NCBI GenBank assembly: GCA_946885665.1
Contig: CAMPGT010000001.1
Location: forward strand, 18,436-82,435
From: an uncultured Chitinophagaceae bacterium
Lineage (GTDB): Bacteria; Bacteroidota; Bacteroidia; Chitinophagales; Chitinophagaceae
DNA length: 64,000 bases
Direction: 5' to 3'
In this document: positions 1-8,958 of the stretch, piece by piece
Position numbering within the stretch: position 1 is the first letter of the stretch
Layout of the letters: each line of letters opens with the position of its first letter
Notes under the pieces: model-generated
Told to the model about the DNA's origin: nothing
The model's database searches: none
Seen by the model: only the letters and a program-made list of their open reading frames with translations
Translations under genes and position numbers: made by a program

Positions 1-381
1 GCACGAAGAAGAAAATACAAAATAGGGGATGTTGAACTCCTGCACGCATTTCAGCAGGTTGATCAGCGAAACCAGGTTGTTCTCGTAATACATCAACGGC
101 TGTTCCACGGATTCACCTACCGCTTTATAGGCAGCGAAGTGGATGATCGCTTCGATATCTTCGTTCTCCTGGAAGATGGCGAAGGTGTCATCGAAATTGC
201 AGAGATCAACCTTATAGTTCTTGATCTTTTTGCCCGTGATCTTTTCTATTCCTTCCAAAATTCTGGCGGATGACCTCGAATTGTTATCAACGGATATCAC
301 TTCGAATCCATTTTCGACCAGGTCAACAATGGTGTGCGAGCCAATATACCCACATCCGCCAGTAACCAGAATTTTCTTCAT
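1..381 (-). CDS. galE: UDP-glucose 4-epimerase, N-terminal part (runs off the left edge)
   Basis: The first 127 residues of an extended short-chain dehydrogenase/reductase are visible; the gene continues beyond base 1. The protein opens with MKKILVTGGCGYIGSH, which holds the NAD-binding GxxGxxG fingerprint, and continues with the GalE signatures IIHFAAYKAVGESV and the N-terminal edge of the catalytic segment (VFSSSC). GalE interconverts UDP-glucose and UDP-galactose in the cytoplasm and feeds surface polysaccharide synthesis. It lies just downstream of rfbA on the same strand with a 36-base gap, consistent with a small sugar-nucleotide operon. The catalytic Tyr and the C-terminal half lie outside the window. 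Confidence 0.9.
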   Translation of the reverse strand, partial: MKKILVTGGCGYIGSHTIVDLVENGFEVISVDNNSRSSARILEGIEKITGKKIKNYKVDLCNFDDTFAIFQENEDIEAIIHFAAYKAVGESVEQPLMYYENNLVSLINLLKCVQEFNIPYFVFSSSC

Positions 382-417
382 CGTTATAATATTATAATTA
401 TTTGCAATTGTTTATCA

Positions 418-1284
418 TTAACGTTCGTTGGCCACCCTTTTCAGGTATTCTCCGTAACCGCTTTTCAGCAGTGGTTGGGCCATTAAAATGAGCTGATCTT
501 TCGTTATGAATCCTTTCCTGTACGCGATTTCCTCGATGCAGGCGATCTTGATGCCCTGGCGCTGTTCAATAACCTGAACGAACTGGCTGGCCTGCATCAG
601 CGAATCGAAAGTGCCCGTGTCGAGCCAGGCCGTTCCCCTGTCGAGGATGGACACTTTTAACCTGCCCCTGCGAAGGTATTCTTTATTTACGTCGGTTATT
701 TCATACTCGCCACGGGCGCTGGGTTTCAACGCTTTTGCAATGGGAACCACTTCATTATCATAAAAGTAAATGCCCGGCACGGCGTAGTCGCTTTTGGGCT
801 CTTTGGGTTTTTCTTCTATCGAAATAGCCATGTCGTTGTCGTCGAATTCAACCACGCCATATCTTTCCGGATCACTTACCTGGTAGGCATACACGATGCC
901 TCCGTCGGGGTGGGTATTTTTTGCGAGTTTCTCACCCAGCCCGGCCCCGTAAAATATATTGTCACCCAGCACAAGCGCCACGCTGTCTTTCCCGATAAAT
1001 TCTTCTCCAATCACGAAAGCCTGCGCGAGTCCGTTGGGCTCCTTCTGTTCGGCATACGAAAACCGAAGTCCAAGCTGCGAGCCATCTCCCAACAACCGCT
1101 TGAATTGTGGCAGGTCGTGGGGAGTGGAAATGATGAGGATCTCATGGATGCCGGCAAGGAGGAGCGTGGAAAGCGGGTAATAGATCATTGGTTTATCATA
1201 CACCGGCATGATCTGTTTACTGATCGCATAGGTGATGGGATGTAGCCTCGTACCTGATCCTCCTGCCAAAATAATTCCTTTCAT
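418..1284 (-). CDS. rfbA: glucose-1-phosphate thymidylyltransferase
   Basis: This 288-residue protein makes dTDP-glucose from dTTP and glucose 1-phosphate, the first step toward dTDP-L-rhamnose and related deoxysugars. It starts [16 protein letters not shown], the nucleotidyltransferase signature with the catalytic Arg, and contains [49 protein letters not shown] split over the middle, and [16 protein letters not shown]. All are diagnostic of RfbA/RmlA, and the length is that of the family. A start four codons upstream is possible, but it would place MYTL before the conserved MKGI, so the inner ATG is preferred. No rfbB, rfbC or rfbD is nearby, so the remaining pathway genes must be elsewhere. 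Confidence 0.93.
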   Translation of the reverse strand: MKGIILAGGSGTRLHPITYAISKQIMPVYDKPMIYYPLSTLLLAGIHEILIISTPHDLPQFKRLLGDGSQLGLRFSYAEQKEPNGLAQAFVIGEEFIGKDSVALVLGDNIFYGAGLGEKLAKNTHPDGGIVYAYQVSDPERYGVVEFDDNDMAISIEEKPKEPKSDYAVPGIYFYDNEVVPIAKALKPSARGEYEITDVNKEYLRRGRLKVSILDRGTAWLDTGTFDSLMQASQFVQVIEQRQGIKIACIEEIAYRKGFITKDQLILMAQPLLKSGYGEYLKRVANER

Positions 1285-1357
1285 CAGCGTATACAACTTT
1301 TAATGCCCCGGTTAAGTATAAGCTGCCAAAGTAATAAGAAACCCTTAGAAAATAAAG

Positions 1358-2395
1358 TTAGAAAATCAGTTTCCCGATGTAATAGACTATTGCCGCGAGC
1401 AAGGCGCTGACGGGAATCGTCAGGATCCACGCCCACAGCAGGTTGATGGTGACGCCCCAGCGCACTGCCGACAAGCGTTTGGTTGCGCCCACTCCGATAA
1501 TGGCGCCCGTAATGGTATGCGTGGTGGAAACAGGGATGCCCAGGTGCTCCGTTATATATAATGTAGCGGCGCCGGCGGTTTCCGCGCTCACGCCTTCGAG
1601 AGGTGTAACCTTTGTGATGCGGCTGCCCATCGTCTTCACGATCTTCCATCCTCCGCTCATCGTACCGATGGCAATCGCCGAAAAGCTGGCTATCGGCACC
1701 CACGTATTTTGCGAAACAAATTCATTAAACGACATTTCTACGCCGTGTTGTTTCTGGTAAAAGATCATGGCAGCGCCAATGATACCCATTACTTTTTGGG
1801 CATCATTTCCGCCGTGCGCGAGGCTTAACATGGCGGATGACAGCAGTTGCAGTCGCCGGAACCAACTGTCTGCCCGATACGGGTTCGCACGCTGGCACAG
1901 GTTCACAATGAGCACCGTGATGAGGAAGGCCACGAGCATACCGATAAGGGGAGCCAAAAATATAAATGCCACGGTGGGAAGCACCTTCGCATAGTTGATG
2001 ACGTCAATATTATTTTCAGACATGGCCCCGGCATGGGCGAGCGCCGCTCCAATGAAGCCGCCGAGCAGGGTGTGGGAGGAGCTGGAGGGTATCCCGAACC
2101 ACCACGTCAGCAGGTTCCAGGCGATGGCAGCCACCAGCCCGGCGAAAATTACACCGAGGGTGATGAATTGTTCGTTGACGGATGAGGCGATGGTGTTGCC
2201 GATCTTGAATTCGCCGATGAGGTACTTGGACACAAAAAAGGCGGCAAAGTTGAAGAATGCCGCCCACAACACCGCCTGGAACGGTGTTAGCACTTTGGTG
2301 GAAACGATCGTGGCAATGGAATTTGCCGCGTCGTGAAAGCCATTGATATAATCGAAGATCAGCGCAAGCGCTATAATCAATATCAGGAAAGTCAT
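1358..2395 (-). CDS. PiT-family inorganic phosphate transporter
   Basis: A polytopic 345-residue membrane protein of the PiT (PHO4) family, which imports phosphate or metal-phosphate using the proton or sodium gradient. The duplicated family signature is present: FDYINGFHDAANSIATIVST near residues 14-33 and the second half LSLAHGGNDAQKVMGII near residue 190, plus the late GIPVSTTHTITGAIIGVG. About ten hydrophobic segments are visible. It is translated four bases after the DUF47 gene, the usual PiT partner, so the two are one transcript. The short type (about 340 residues) is the common bacterial form. Phosphate as substrate is inferred from family and from the neighbouring porin and PhoBR pair. 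Confidence 0.93.
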   Translation of the reverse strand: MTFLILIIALALIFDYINGFHDAANSIATIVSTKVLTPFQAVLWAAFFNFAAFFVSKYLIGEFKIGNTIASSVNEQFITLGVIFAGLVAAIAWNLLTWWFGIPSSSSHTLLGGFIGAALAHAGAMSENNIDVINYAKVLPTVAFIFLAPLIGMLVAFLITVLIVNLCQRANPYRADSWFRRLQLLSSAMLSLAHGGNDAQKVMGIIGAAMIFYQKQHGVEMSFNEFVSQNTWVPIASFSAIAIGTMSGGWKIVKTMGSRITKVTPLEGVSAETAGAATLYITEHLGIPVSTTHTITGAIIGVGATKRLSAVRWGVTINLLWAWILTIPVSALLAAIVYYIGKLIF

Positions 2396-2399
2396 TAAA

Positions 2400-3047
2400 T
2401 TAAGCGTATTTGATAATGATCGACTCTATAACGTTTGCTGCATCCTCGCATTTATCGGTTACGATCTCCATTACCTGGTAGATCTCCCTTTTCTTAATGA
2501 CCTCTTTGGCGTCGGGCTCCGTTTCAAAAAGTCGTTCGATACTCAGGTCGAAGATGTCGTCGGCCTGATTTTCTATGCTGTTCACTTTTACCAATGCCTC
2601 GGTGATCTTTCGCATATCGCGCATGTTTCTAAGTTCGTGTACGGCAAGGCGGATCTGCTCCGACCCCTGTTCGATGAGGTCGGCCATTTTCTGGATGCCC
2701 TGGTCGTTCGGATTGACCTTGTAAAAATTGATTTTTTTTGCAGTGGCGAAGATGTAGTCGCATACATCGTCGAGCGATGTTGCCAGGTAGTGGATGTCTT
2801 CGCGGTCGAACGGGGTGATAAAGTTCCGTCCCAATTCCGTGAAGATGTGGTGTGTTAGGTCGTCGTTTACGTGCTCCAGGTCTTCTATCTGCGCGATCAG
2901 TCCTGCCCTTTTGTCGAAATCCGGCTCCTTCACAACTTCTTTCAGCACTTTTCCCATTTTTCCCATCGTATCTGCAACCTGTTCAAAAAGCGTGTAGAAC
3001 ACCCTGTCTTTAGGCATGAAGATCTTCATGATCGAATTCAATCCCAT
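2400..3047 (-). CDS. DUF47 / PhoU-like phosphate transport accessory protein
   Basis: A 215-residue all-helical cytoplasmic protein of the DUF47 family (PhoU-related; often annotated Pit accessory protein). It carries PKDRVFYTLFEQVADTMGKM near the N-terminus, and acidic helices such as EDLEHVNDDLTHHIFTELGR and FITPFDREDIHYLATSLDD that resemble the metal-cluster helices of PhoU. It is the promoter-proximal gene of a two-gene unit with the PiT transporter. DUF47 proteins are thought to modulate PiT transport; the mechanism is not settled. The start used fits a TAATTTTG element at 3068-3075 on the same strand; an internal ATG six codons in is the alternative. Confidence 0.88.
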   Translation of the reverse strand: MGLNSIMKIFMPKDRVFYTLFEQVADTMGKMGKVLKEVVKEPDFDKRAGLIAQIEDLEHVNDDLTHHIFTELGRNFITPFDREDIHYLATSLDDVCDYIFATAKKINFYKVNPNDQGIQKMADLIEQGSEQIRLAVHELRNMRDMRKITEALVKVNSIENQADDIFDLSIERLFETEPDAKEVIKKREIYQVMEIVTDKCEDAANVIESIIIKYA

Positions 3048-3067
3048 CTCTGATTTTTAGTTTGGCC

Positions 3068-3075
3068 CAAAATTA
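3068..3075 (-). promoter_or_regulatory. putative Bacteroidota -7 element for the DUF47-PiT operon
   Basis: Reading leftward, the sequence TAATTTTG matches the Bacteroidota -7 consensus TAnnTTTG and lies about 20 bases before the DUF47 start codon. It is one half of a divergent promoter region with the porin gene. No clear multi-repeat Pho box is visible on this strand. Confidence 0.5.
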
Positions 3076-3122
3076 TAGCATAAACCCACGGATAAGGTAT
3101 TGATTCAAATAGTAATGATTTC

Positions 3123-3155
3123 TTAACACGAAGTCATTCCCTTTAGATAATTTTG
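3123..3155 (+). promoter_or_regulatory. porin promoter: -7 element and possible weak Pho half-site
   Basis: TAATTTTG at 3148-3155 matches TAnnTTTG and lies 16 bases before the porin start. TTAACAC at 3123-3129 resembles the TTAACAA half-sites found upstream of the TonB receptor and of phoB; the next 7-mer in an 11-base register (TCATTCC, 3134-3140) ends 7 bases before the -7 element, similar spacing to the other two sites. Only one half-site is convincing, so Pho control here is a weak inference. Confidence 0.4.
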
Positions 3156-3171
3156 CCAGCTATTTCGGAAA

Positions 3172-4479
3172 ATGAAGGTAATGAAGGTAAGGTTTAGTTT
3201 TCACATACTTTTTTGTTTTGTGGTGGGAATGTTGGTGTGGCAACCGGTAAAGGCGCAGTTCCTGGTTGATATGATCGATACTACCTCGACCGTTGAAAAA
3301 GGGTTGTGGGCCATCTACCGGGAGAATGACCACCTCCAGATCAGTGGCTACTTTCAGCCGCAGTTCCAGGTGGCCCAGTCGAAGGGTGCAAAAAATTACA
3401 GCGGCGGCGATTTTTCCGATTTTTCCGATAACAGGTTCATGATCAGGAGGGCCCGGATCCGGTTCGACTACGAGCACTTTTCCAAAGACGGTCTGCCGCA
3501 GGCGCAGGTGGTGTTCCAGGTGAACGGCAGCGAACGGGGCGTGGTGATCCGCGATTTCTGGGCGAGGGTCTATGAAAACAAGTGGCAGTTGTTCTCTTTC
3601 ACCACCGGCATGTTCGCGAGGCCCTTTGGGTACGAGGTGAACATGAGTTCCAGCGACCGCGAATCGCCCGAGCGCGGACGGATGTCGCAAATACTTATGC
3701 GTTCCGAGCGAGACCTCGGCGCGATGGTGTCGCTCGAGCCGCGGAAGAAAAACAGTCCGCTCCGGTGGTTGAAGGTGGATGCAGGCATTTTCAACGGCCA
3801 GGGTCTCACGGCAAAGGAAGAATACGACAGTTATAAAGATATCATCGGCCGGATTTCGGTTAAGCCCATCAAAATAACGCCGTCCATTTCTGTCACCGGC
3901 GGCGCTTCAATTTTCCAGGGTGGTATGCTGCAGAACACGAAGGACATCTACCGGATGGAGGATAAGCAATTTATCGTTGACTCGTCGCAGCAGAATGTCG
4001 GGACCAGGGTTCCGCGACGCTATCGCGGAGTGGACGCGCAGGTGACATTCGATAATCCCTGGGGCAAAACCCAGTTGCGGTCCGAATACTGGTGGGGTAC
4101 GCAAACTGCCAGCGCGTTTGAATCCAACACGCCGGGCGTTGTGCTTGCCGAACCATCCTACATCCGCCAGTTCAACGGCGCCTTCTTTTATCTTGTGCAG
4201 GACGTTGTGAACGAAAAACACCAGGTTGTGTTGAGATACGATTTTTATGATCCCAACCGGCTGGTGGATGGAACACAGATTGGCAAACTGAATTCAAATA
4301 CACATGAAGGCGACGTCAGGTTCAATACCTTCAGTGCCGGCTACCTGCATTATTTTAATGAACACATGAAGCTGATGCTTTGGTACGACTTTATAAAGAA
4401 TGAGCACACATCCCTGAACGGTTATACCACCGACAGAAAAGACAACATCTTCACCTGCAGGATCCAGTTTGAATTCTGA
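3172..4479 (+). CDS. phosphate-selective porin O/P family outer-membrane protein
   Basis: A 435-residue outer-membrane beta-barrel of the porin O/P family. An N-terminal signal peptide ends near VKAQF (about residue 25). Family features follow: ISGYFQPQFQVAQS, DFSDFSDNRFMIRRARIRFDYEH, FWARVYENKWQLFSFTTGMF, ARPFGYEVNMSSSDRESPERG, and a C-terminus ending in aromatic Phe (CRIQFEF), typical of a barrel recognised by BamA. Porin O/P proteins let anions such as phosphate or polyphosphate cross the outer membrane, and in many bacteria are made under phosphate limitation. It is divergent from PiT-DUF47 and 92 bases upstream of a TonB receptor that has a Pho-box array. Selectivity for phosphate is inferred from family and context. 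Confidence 0.9.
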   Translation: MKVMKVRFSFHILFCFVVGMLVWQPVKAQFLVDMIDTTSTVEKGLWAIYRENDHLQISGYFQPQFQVAQSKGAKNYSGGDFSDFSDNRFMIRRARIRFDYEHFSKDGLPQAQVVFQVNGSERGVVIRDFWARVYENKWQLFSFTTGMFARPFGYEVNMSSSDRESPERGRMSQILMRSERDLGAMVSLEPRKKNSPLRWLKVDAGIFNGQGLTAKEEYDSYKDIIGRISVKPIKITPSISVTGGASIFQGGMLQNTKDIYRMEDKQFIVDSSQQNVGTRVPRRYRGVDAQVTFDNPWGKTQLRSEYWWGTQTASAFESNTPGVVLAEPSYIRQFNGAFFYLVQDVVNEKHQVVLRYDFYDPNRLVDGTQIGKLNSNTHEGDVRFNTFSAGYLHYFNEHMKLMLWYDFIKNEHTSLNGYTTDRKDNIFTCRIQFEF

Positions 4480-4491
4480 TATTCGCCTGCC

Positions 4492-4531
4492 ATAACAATT
4501 CGATAATCTTCGGTTAACAATGCCTTAACAA
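4492..4531 (+). promoter_or_regulatory. Pho-box-like array: four 7-bp half-sites with 11-bp period
   Basis: Four 7-mers start exactly 11 bases apart: ATAACAA (4492), ATAATCT (4503), TTAACAA (4514) and TTAACAA (4525), separated by 4-base spacers. The 7+4 layout is the geometry of PhoB binding sites in other bacteria (direct repeats on one face of the helix), and the last half-site ends 8 bases before the -7 element, as in PhoB-activated promoters. The PhoB-like regulator is encoded 7 kb downstream, with the same half-sites in front of it. Binding is inferred, not shown. Confidence 0.65.
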
Positions 4532-4539
4532 CGTCCTGA

Positions 4540-4547
4540 TAGTTTTG
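4540..4547 (+). promoter_or_regulatory. -7 element of the TonB-receptor promoter
   Basis: TAGTTTTG is a perfect match to TAnnTTTG, 24 bases before the GTG start of the receptor and directly downstream of the four-half-site array. No good -33 TTTG is seen; the array occupies that position, as expected for an activator-dependent promoter. Confidence 0.6.
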
Positions 4548-4571
4548 TGCCACAATTAAAACCAAACAATT

Positions 4572-7370
4572 GTGGTATCAAGGACCGTTTTACTGCTGGC
4601 TGCATTTTTCATCTCCTTTATTGTTTCGGGCCAGCAGGTTCAGTTGAATGGCAAAGTGATCAACGCAAAGAACGAACCTTTGCCCGGAGCCACCATCCAG
4701 GTTGACGGAGCCGCTACGCCGGTGGCCGCCAATGTAGATGGACGGTTCACACTTTCGCTGGCTGCCGGTAACAAATATTCCATTCTGGTTACCAGCGTGG
4801 GTTACGCGGCAAAATCGGTTGAAGATGTGATGGTCGTTCCGAACCAGGAGAACACGCTCACGGTGGTACTGGAAGAAAATTCCACGCTCTCCGAAGTGGT
4901 GATCAAAACTTCTGTGAGAAGGGAAAGCACCAGCGCCCTGATCAATTTTCAACGAAACAATACCGCAGTTTCCAGTGGTATCGCTGCTGATTTCATCAAA
5001 AGAACGCCTGATAAAAACACCAGCGAGATACTGAAAAGAGTGAGCGGCACAAGCATACAGAATAATAAATTTGTTGTGGTAAGGGGATTGGGAGACAGGT
5101 ATAACACCGCTTTCCTGAATGGTGCGCAATTGCCAAGTTCAGAGCCGGATAAAAAAACGTTTTCGTTCGATGTGATCCCGTCGAGCGTTGTTGACAATAT
5201 AATAGTCAATAAAACAGCGACGCCCGATCTTACGGGCGAGTTTGCCGGCGGGCTCATCCAGGTAACCACGAAGGATGTTCCTTCTCACGATTTTATTACG
5301 GTAGGCGCAACATTGGGGTTCAACACCATTTCAACGGGAAAAGATTTTTACAGCAACAGGCGAAGCGCAACCGACTGGACGGGCTTCAGCGATGGAAGAA
5401 GAAAATTACCCGCTGGATTTCCCTCTACCAGGCAAGCCTACAACGGCAATGGCGAAAAACCCACCTCGCTCAACCAGAAATTGACCTACAGCAGGTTGTT
5501 CCGGGGCGATGTTTACGAACAACGGCGATCCACTGCGGCACCGATTCAAACGTATAACGTTGCATGGGGTTCCGTAAAGCATCTTAAGAATGATGCGAAG
5601 TTTGGAAGCATCATTTCTGTGCTGTACAGGAAAAGTATGCTGCAGGCAGATGTTACCCGGCGGTTATACGATGTCAATGGCGTGTCGCAACAGGAATATA
5701 GCGACGAACAGAATAAATACGACGTGAATGTTGGAGCGATGGCCAACTTCTCCTACGTGAAAGGGAAGCATAAAATATCATTCAAAAATTTATTCAACCG
5801 GTACTATGAGGACAATTATTACTTCCGTTCCGGCCCCAATCCCGATCGTGGCGGATTCGTTAACCTCTGGTCATCGGTGCTCAACCAACGTACATTTTAC
5901 ACAGGGATACTTGAAGGCAACCACCAATTGGGCAACAAGGGCATCAGAGCCTACTGGAACGCCGGGTATGCGCTGAATATTAAATCGCAGCCCGATCTGA
6001 GAACCACTGCCTATTTGAAACCCGAAGGCAGCAGCCGGTTACTGTGGGACCAGGACGACAGCCGCCGGTTCTTTTCCGACCTCGCGGACCACGGTTTTTC
6101 GGGTGCCGCATCGCTCACCATACCGTTCAGGATACTCGATCAACGTCAATCACTGAAGGTCGGTGGTTCCTCGCTGCTGCGTTTTCGTGATTTTAAATCC
6201 AGGATATTCCGGTATGTCGAAGCTTCCGGGTCAAATTTCGATGACAGTTATAACAGTCTGCCCTTCGATAAAATATTCGCCACATCGAATATTGCACCCA
6301 ATGGATTCGTGATCGACGAGTTCACCAATAACGACGATAAATATTTTGGCATCTCATCTCTCAACGCCGGCTATGCGATGTTTGACAACAAGCTCACCGA
6401 AGATCTAAGAGTGATCTGGGGTGCAAGAGTCGAATACTTCGAACAATTTTTGAACACGAAAGACAGGTCGGCAAAAAGAGTGATAGTAAATACTGAAGAC
6501 TGGAAAGTTCTTCCTTCGATCAATATAAGCTACTCGCTGAATGCCAGTAACATTATCCGGGTGTCTGGTTCGCAAACAGTGTCGCGGCCGGAATTCAGGG
6601 AAATTGCACCGTTCCAGTTCTTCGACTATGAATCGAACTATGGTGTAAGAGGTGACATTGGCTTGAAATCAACCGACATCTACAACTTCGATGCGCGGTA
6701 TGAAATCTATCCCGGCACAGGCGAGGCAATTACCTTCGGCGGCTTCTACAAAAGATTTATCAACCCGATAGAATTCAGGCTGAGCCCGGAAAGTGTGCTT
6801 ACCCGCCGAAACTATTCTTACAACAATGCAAAGGACGCCGATACGTACGGATTAGAATTCGAGGTCAGGAAAAATCTAAGGTTCCTCGGCGGCGCAGGCA
6901 TTCTCAGCGACTTTAGCGTGTTCGCCAATTTCACCTACATCTTCTCGCAGGTTCGGTTCAACGATGACTTTGCCGGAAAGGTGGTGTCTGCCGACAGGCC
7001 CGTACAGGGGCAGAGCCCTTATCTCATCAATGGCGGATTGCAGTATAATTCTTCATCATCGGGCTGGAACGCCGGCATCCTGTACAACAGGGTGGGTAAC
7101 CGCCTGGCGCTTGTGGGCTATAGCTCATTGTCGTTCCCCGACATTTACGAAAACCCGCGTGATGTTTTGGATATACAGGTTTCGAAAAAGATCATCAATA
7201 AAAAAGGAGAAATAAAGTTGACGGTGAGCGACATCCTGAACCAGGCATTCCTGTACTACGAAAATGTAGATGGTTCGCGCACGTATGATAAAAATGTAGA
7301 CCGGGTATTCAGTTCATACAAACCCGGATCCACGATTTCACTCGGTTTCAGTTACGACTTCGACTTATAA
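4572..7370 (+). CDS. TonB-dependent outer-membrane receptor, Pho-linked
   Basis: A 932-residue receptor that should move a substrate across the outer membrane using TonB-ExbBD energy. Visible in order: a signal peptide (residues 1-20, ending SGQQ); a carboxypeptidase-regulatory-like beta-sandwich (about 23-105; LNGKVINAKNEPLPGATIQV); a plug domain with NKFVVVRGLGDRYNTAFLNG and TPDLTGEFAGGLIQV; then a 22-strand barrel ending SLGFSYDFDL. The start is a GTG; no in-frame ATG fits the signal peptide. It is followed 16 bases later by a beta-helix lipoprotein. There is no SusD partner. The four-repeat Pho-type array upstream and flanking PhoBR, PiT and porin genes suggest a role in phosphate or organophosphate capture; the substrate cannot be read from the sequence. 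Confidence 0.9.
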   Translation: MVSRTVLLLAAFFISFIVSGQQVQLNGKVINAKNEPLPGATIQVDGAATPVAANVDGRFTLSLAAGNKYSILVTSVGYAAKSVEDVMVVPNQENTLTVVLEENSTLSEVVIKTSVRRESTSALINFQRNNTAVSSGIAADFIKRTPDKNTSEILKRVSGTSIQNNKFVVVRGLGDRYNTAFLNGAQLPSSEPDKKTFSFDVIPSSVVDNIIVNKTATPDLTGEFAGGLIQVTTKDVPSHDFITVGATLGFNTISTGKDFYSNRRSATDWTGFSDGRRKLPAGFPSTRQAYNGNGEKPTSLNQKLTYSRLFRGDVYEQRRSTAAPIQTYNVAWGSVKHLKNDAKFGSIISVLYRKSMLQADVTRRLYDVNGVSQQEYSDEQNKYDVNVGAMANFSYVKGKHKISFKNLFNRYYEDNYYFRSGPNPDRGGFVNLWSSVLNQRTFYTGILEGNHQLGNKGIRAYWNAGYALNIKSQPDLRTTAYLKPEGSSRLLWDQDDSRRFFSDLADHGFSGAASLTIPFRILDQRQSLKVGGSSLLRFRDFKSRIFRYVEASGSNFDDSYNSLPFDKIFATSNIAPNGFVIDEFTNNDDKYFGISSLNAGYAMFDNKLTEDLRVIWGARVEYFEQFLNTKDRSAKRVIVNTEDWKVLPSINISYSLNASNIIRVSGSQTVSRPEFREIAPFQFFDYESNYGVRGDIGLKSTDIYNFDARYEIYPGTGEAITFGGFYKRFINPIEFRLSPESVLTRRNYSYNNAKDADTYGLEFEVRKNLRFLGGAGILSDFSVFANFTYIFSQVRFNDDFAGKVVSADRPVQGQSPYLINGGLQYNSSSSGWNAGILYNRVGNRLALVGYSSLSFPDIYENPRDVLDIQVSKKIINKKGEIKLTVSDILNQAFLYYENVDGSRTYDKNVDRVFSSYKPGSTISLGFSYDFDL

Positions 7371-7386
7371 AAATTAAAATCAGCAT

Positions 7387-8808
7387 ATGGTTTATTTAAA
7401 GCAGGCCGTGTTTATCATCATCAGCTCACTGGCGGTTATTTCGTGTGTCAAGGTAAATGTTGGCGACGATTTAACCGGTGTTCCCGGCGATGGCGGCGAC
7501 CCTAACGACTCAAAAGTTCTTACAGGAACAATAGACGAAAATCTAACCCTCGCAAAGGGAACTTATACATTGAAAGGCTATGTATATGTTAACAATGGCG
7601 CGGTGCTCACGATCGAGCCGGGCACGATTGTAAAAAGCGATGTTGCCGAAAAAGGCGCCCTTATTGTCGAAAGAGGGTCGAAACTGGTCGCCGATGGTAC
7701 TGCTGCCGAACCCATCGTGTTCACCTCCGGCAAACCTGCAGGTGACCGTGCCGCCGGCGACTGGGGAGGAATTATATTATTAGGGAATGCGCCAACGAAC
7801 AGGCCAACTTCTCCTGCTCCGATCATCGAAGGAGGCGTTAACCGCCCGTATGGCGGAAGCGACGCCGAAGATAATTCAGGAATATTGCGGTACGTGAGAA
7901 TTGAATTTTCGGGCATTGCCGCCGAGCCGGGTTCGGAAATTAACGGACTTACACTTGGCGGAGTGGGTGCCGGCACTATTTTAGAAAACATTCAGGTTTC
8001 ATTTGGCGCCGACGATGCATATGAATTTTTTGGCGGCACGGTGAATGCGAAAAACCTGGTTGCATTCGGAACTTACGATGATGATTTCGATTTTGATTTC
8101 GGATATTCCGGCAAGATCCAGTTTGCAGTGTCACTTCGCGACAAACCTGCCGACACCGACCAGGCAAACGGTATCGAGTGCGACAACGATGGTACCGGTT
8201 CGGATGCAACACCCAATACACATCCGCAGCTCAGCAATTTTACATTTATCGGTCCATACGACACCACAGGTTCTTCCGCCAACCATGGTTTCAGCAACCG
8301 TTGGAGAAGAGGCGCGCAGTTTACGTTGAGTAATTCGATACTGCTTGGACACAGGAAAGCAGGATTTTCGATGGAATCCGCAAACACTGTTAAAGGTTAC
8401 CTCACTGATGGTGCATCGACCTTTAAAAATAATATTATCGCGGTGTACACAAAACCTTTCCTTGTTGATTCGGCTGGCGCCCGGGCAGTTACATCCGGCT
8501 ATCCCGCCAACCCGATGTCGTCGGAAGACAGGTCGGCAATGATCAACGAGGCGATTGGTTTGGTGAAGACAAAGGCCGAATCGGAAGGCAACATTGTGCT
8601 CGACACACGCGAGGCCGTGCAGCTAACCGATCCCTTCAATTTCAATGCACCCAATTTTCTGCCGATGGGCGGATCGCCAGCAGCCAGTGGCGCCAACTTC
8701 GCGGGCATGGATGGTTTCTTTACTGCCGTTTCGTACCGCGGAGCATTCGGTTCCGGGAACTGGGCGACCGGCTGGACGAATTTTGACCCTAAATCAAGCA
8801 CCTACTGA
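7387..8808 (+). CDS. beta-helix surface lipoprotein paired with the TonB receptor (unknown function)
   Basis: A 473-residue exported protein with a lipobox ending in Cys20 (AVISC), so probably an outer-membrane lipoprotein. The mature part begins with a turn repeat (LTGTIDENLTLAKGTYTLKG, VNNGAVLTIEPGTIVKS) typical of right-handed parallel beta-helix proteins, and goes on with WGGIILLGNAPTN and an Asp-rich stretch (YDDDFDFDFGYSG, residues about 227-239) that could bind metal ions. No catalytic motif known to me is visible. The 16-base gap to the receptor implies co-transcription and a shared task; a surface substrate-binding or phosphoester-processing role is a guess. The gene ends in a strong terminator. 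Proteins of this kind are widespread next to receptors in Bacteroidota but uncharacterised as far as I know. Confidence 0.75.
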   Translation: MVYLKQAVFIIISSLAVISCVKVNVGDDLTGVPGDGGDPNDSKVLTGTIDENLTLAKGTYTLKGYVYVNNGAVLTIEPGTIVKSDVAEKGALIVERGSKLVADGTAAEPIVFTSGKPAGDRAAGDWGGIILLGNAPTNRPTSPAPIIEGGVNRPYGGSDAEDNSGILRYVRIEFSGIAAEPGSEINGLTLGGVGAGTILENIQVSFGADDAYEFFGGTVNAKNLVAFGTYDDDFDFDFGYSGKIQFAVSLRDKPADTDQANGIECDNDGTGSDATPNTHPQLSNFTFIGPYDTTGSSANHGFSNRWRRGAQFTLSNSILLGHRKAGFSMESANTVKGYLTDGASTFKNNIIAVYTKPFLVDSAGARAVTSGYPANPMSSEDRSAMINEAIGLVKTKAESEGNIVLDTREAVQLTDPFNFNAPNFLPMGGSPAASGANFAGMDGFFTAVSYRGAFGSGNWATGWTNFDPKSSTY

Positions 8809-8833
8809 TTTCTTGATTTTTAGTTGCTGTTTT

Positions 8834-8865
8834 ATCCCGCGGTTGACGCCGCGGGATTGTTTTTT
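8834..8865 (+). terminator. rho-independent terminator after the receptor/beta-helix operon
   Basis: A perfect 9-bp stem (ATCCCGCGG at 8834-8842 with CCGCGGGAT at 8849-8857), 6-base loop, then a T-rich run. It closes the two-gene receptor operon 25 bases after the stop codon. Confidence 0.85.
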
Positions 8866-8958
8866 CGCGGCAGATCAGGAAGAAAATACCCACCATCTTG
8901 TGAGTATATACACTTGTTTGTCGGCAGCGTGGCGCCGTTACTTTGATAAAAAAAAGCG

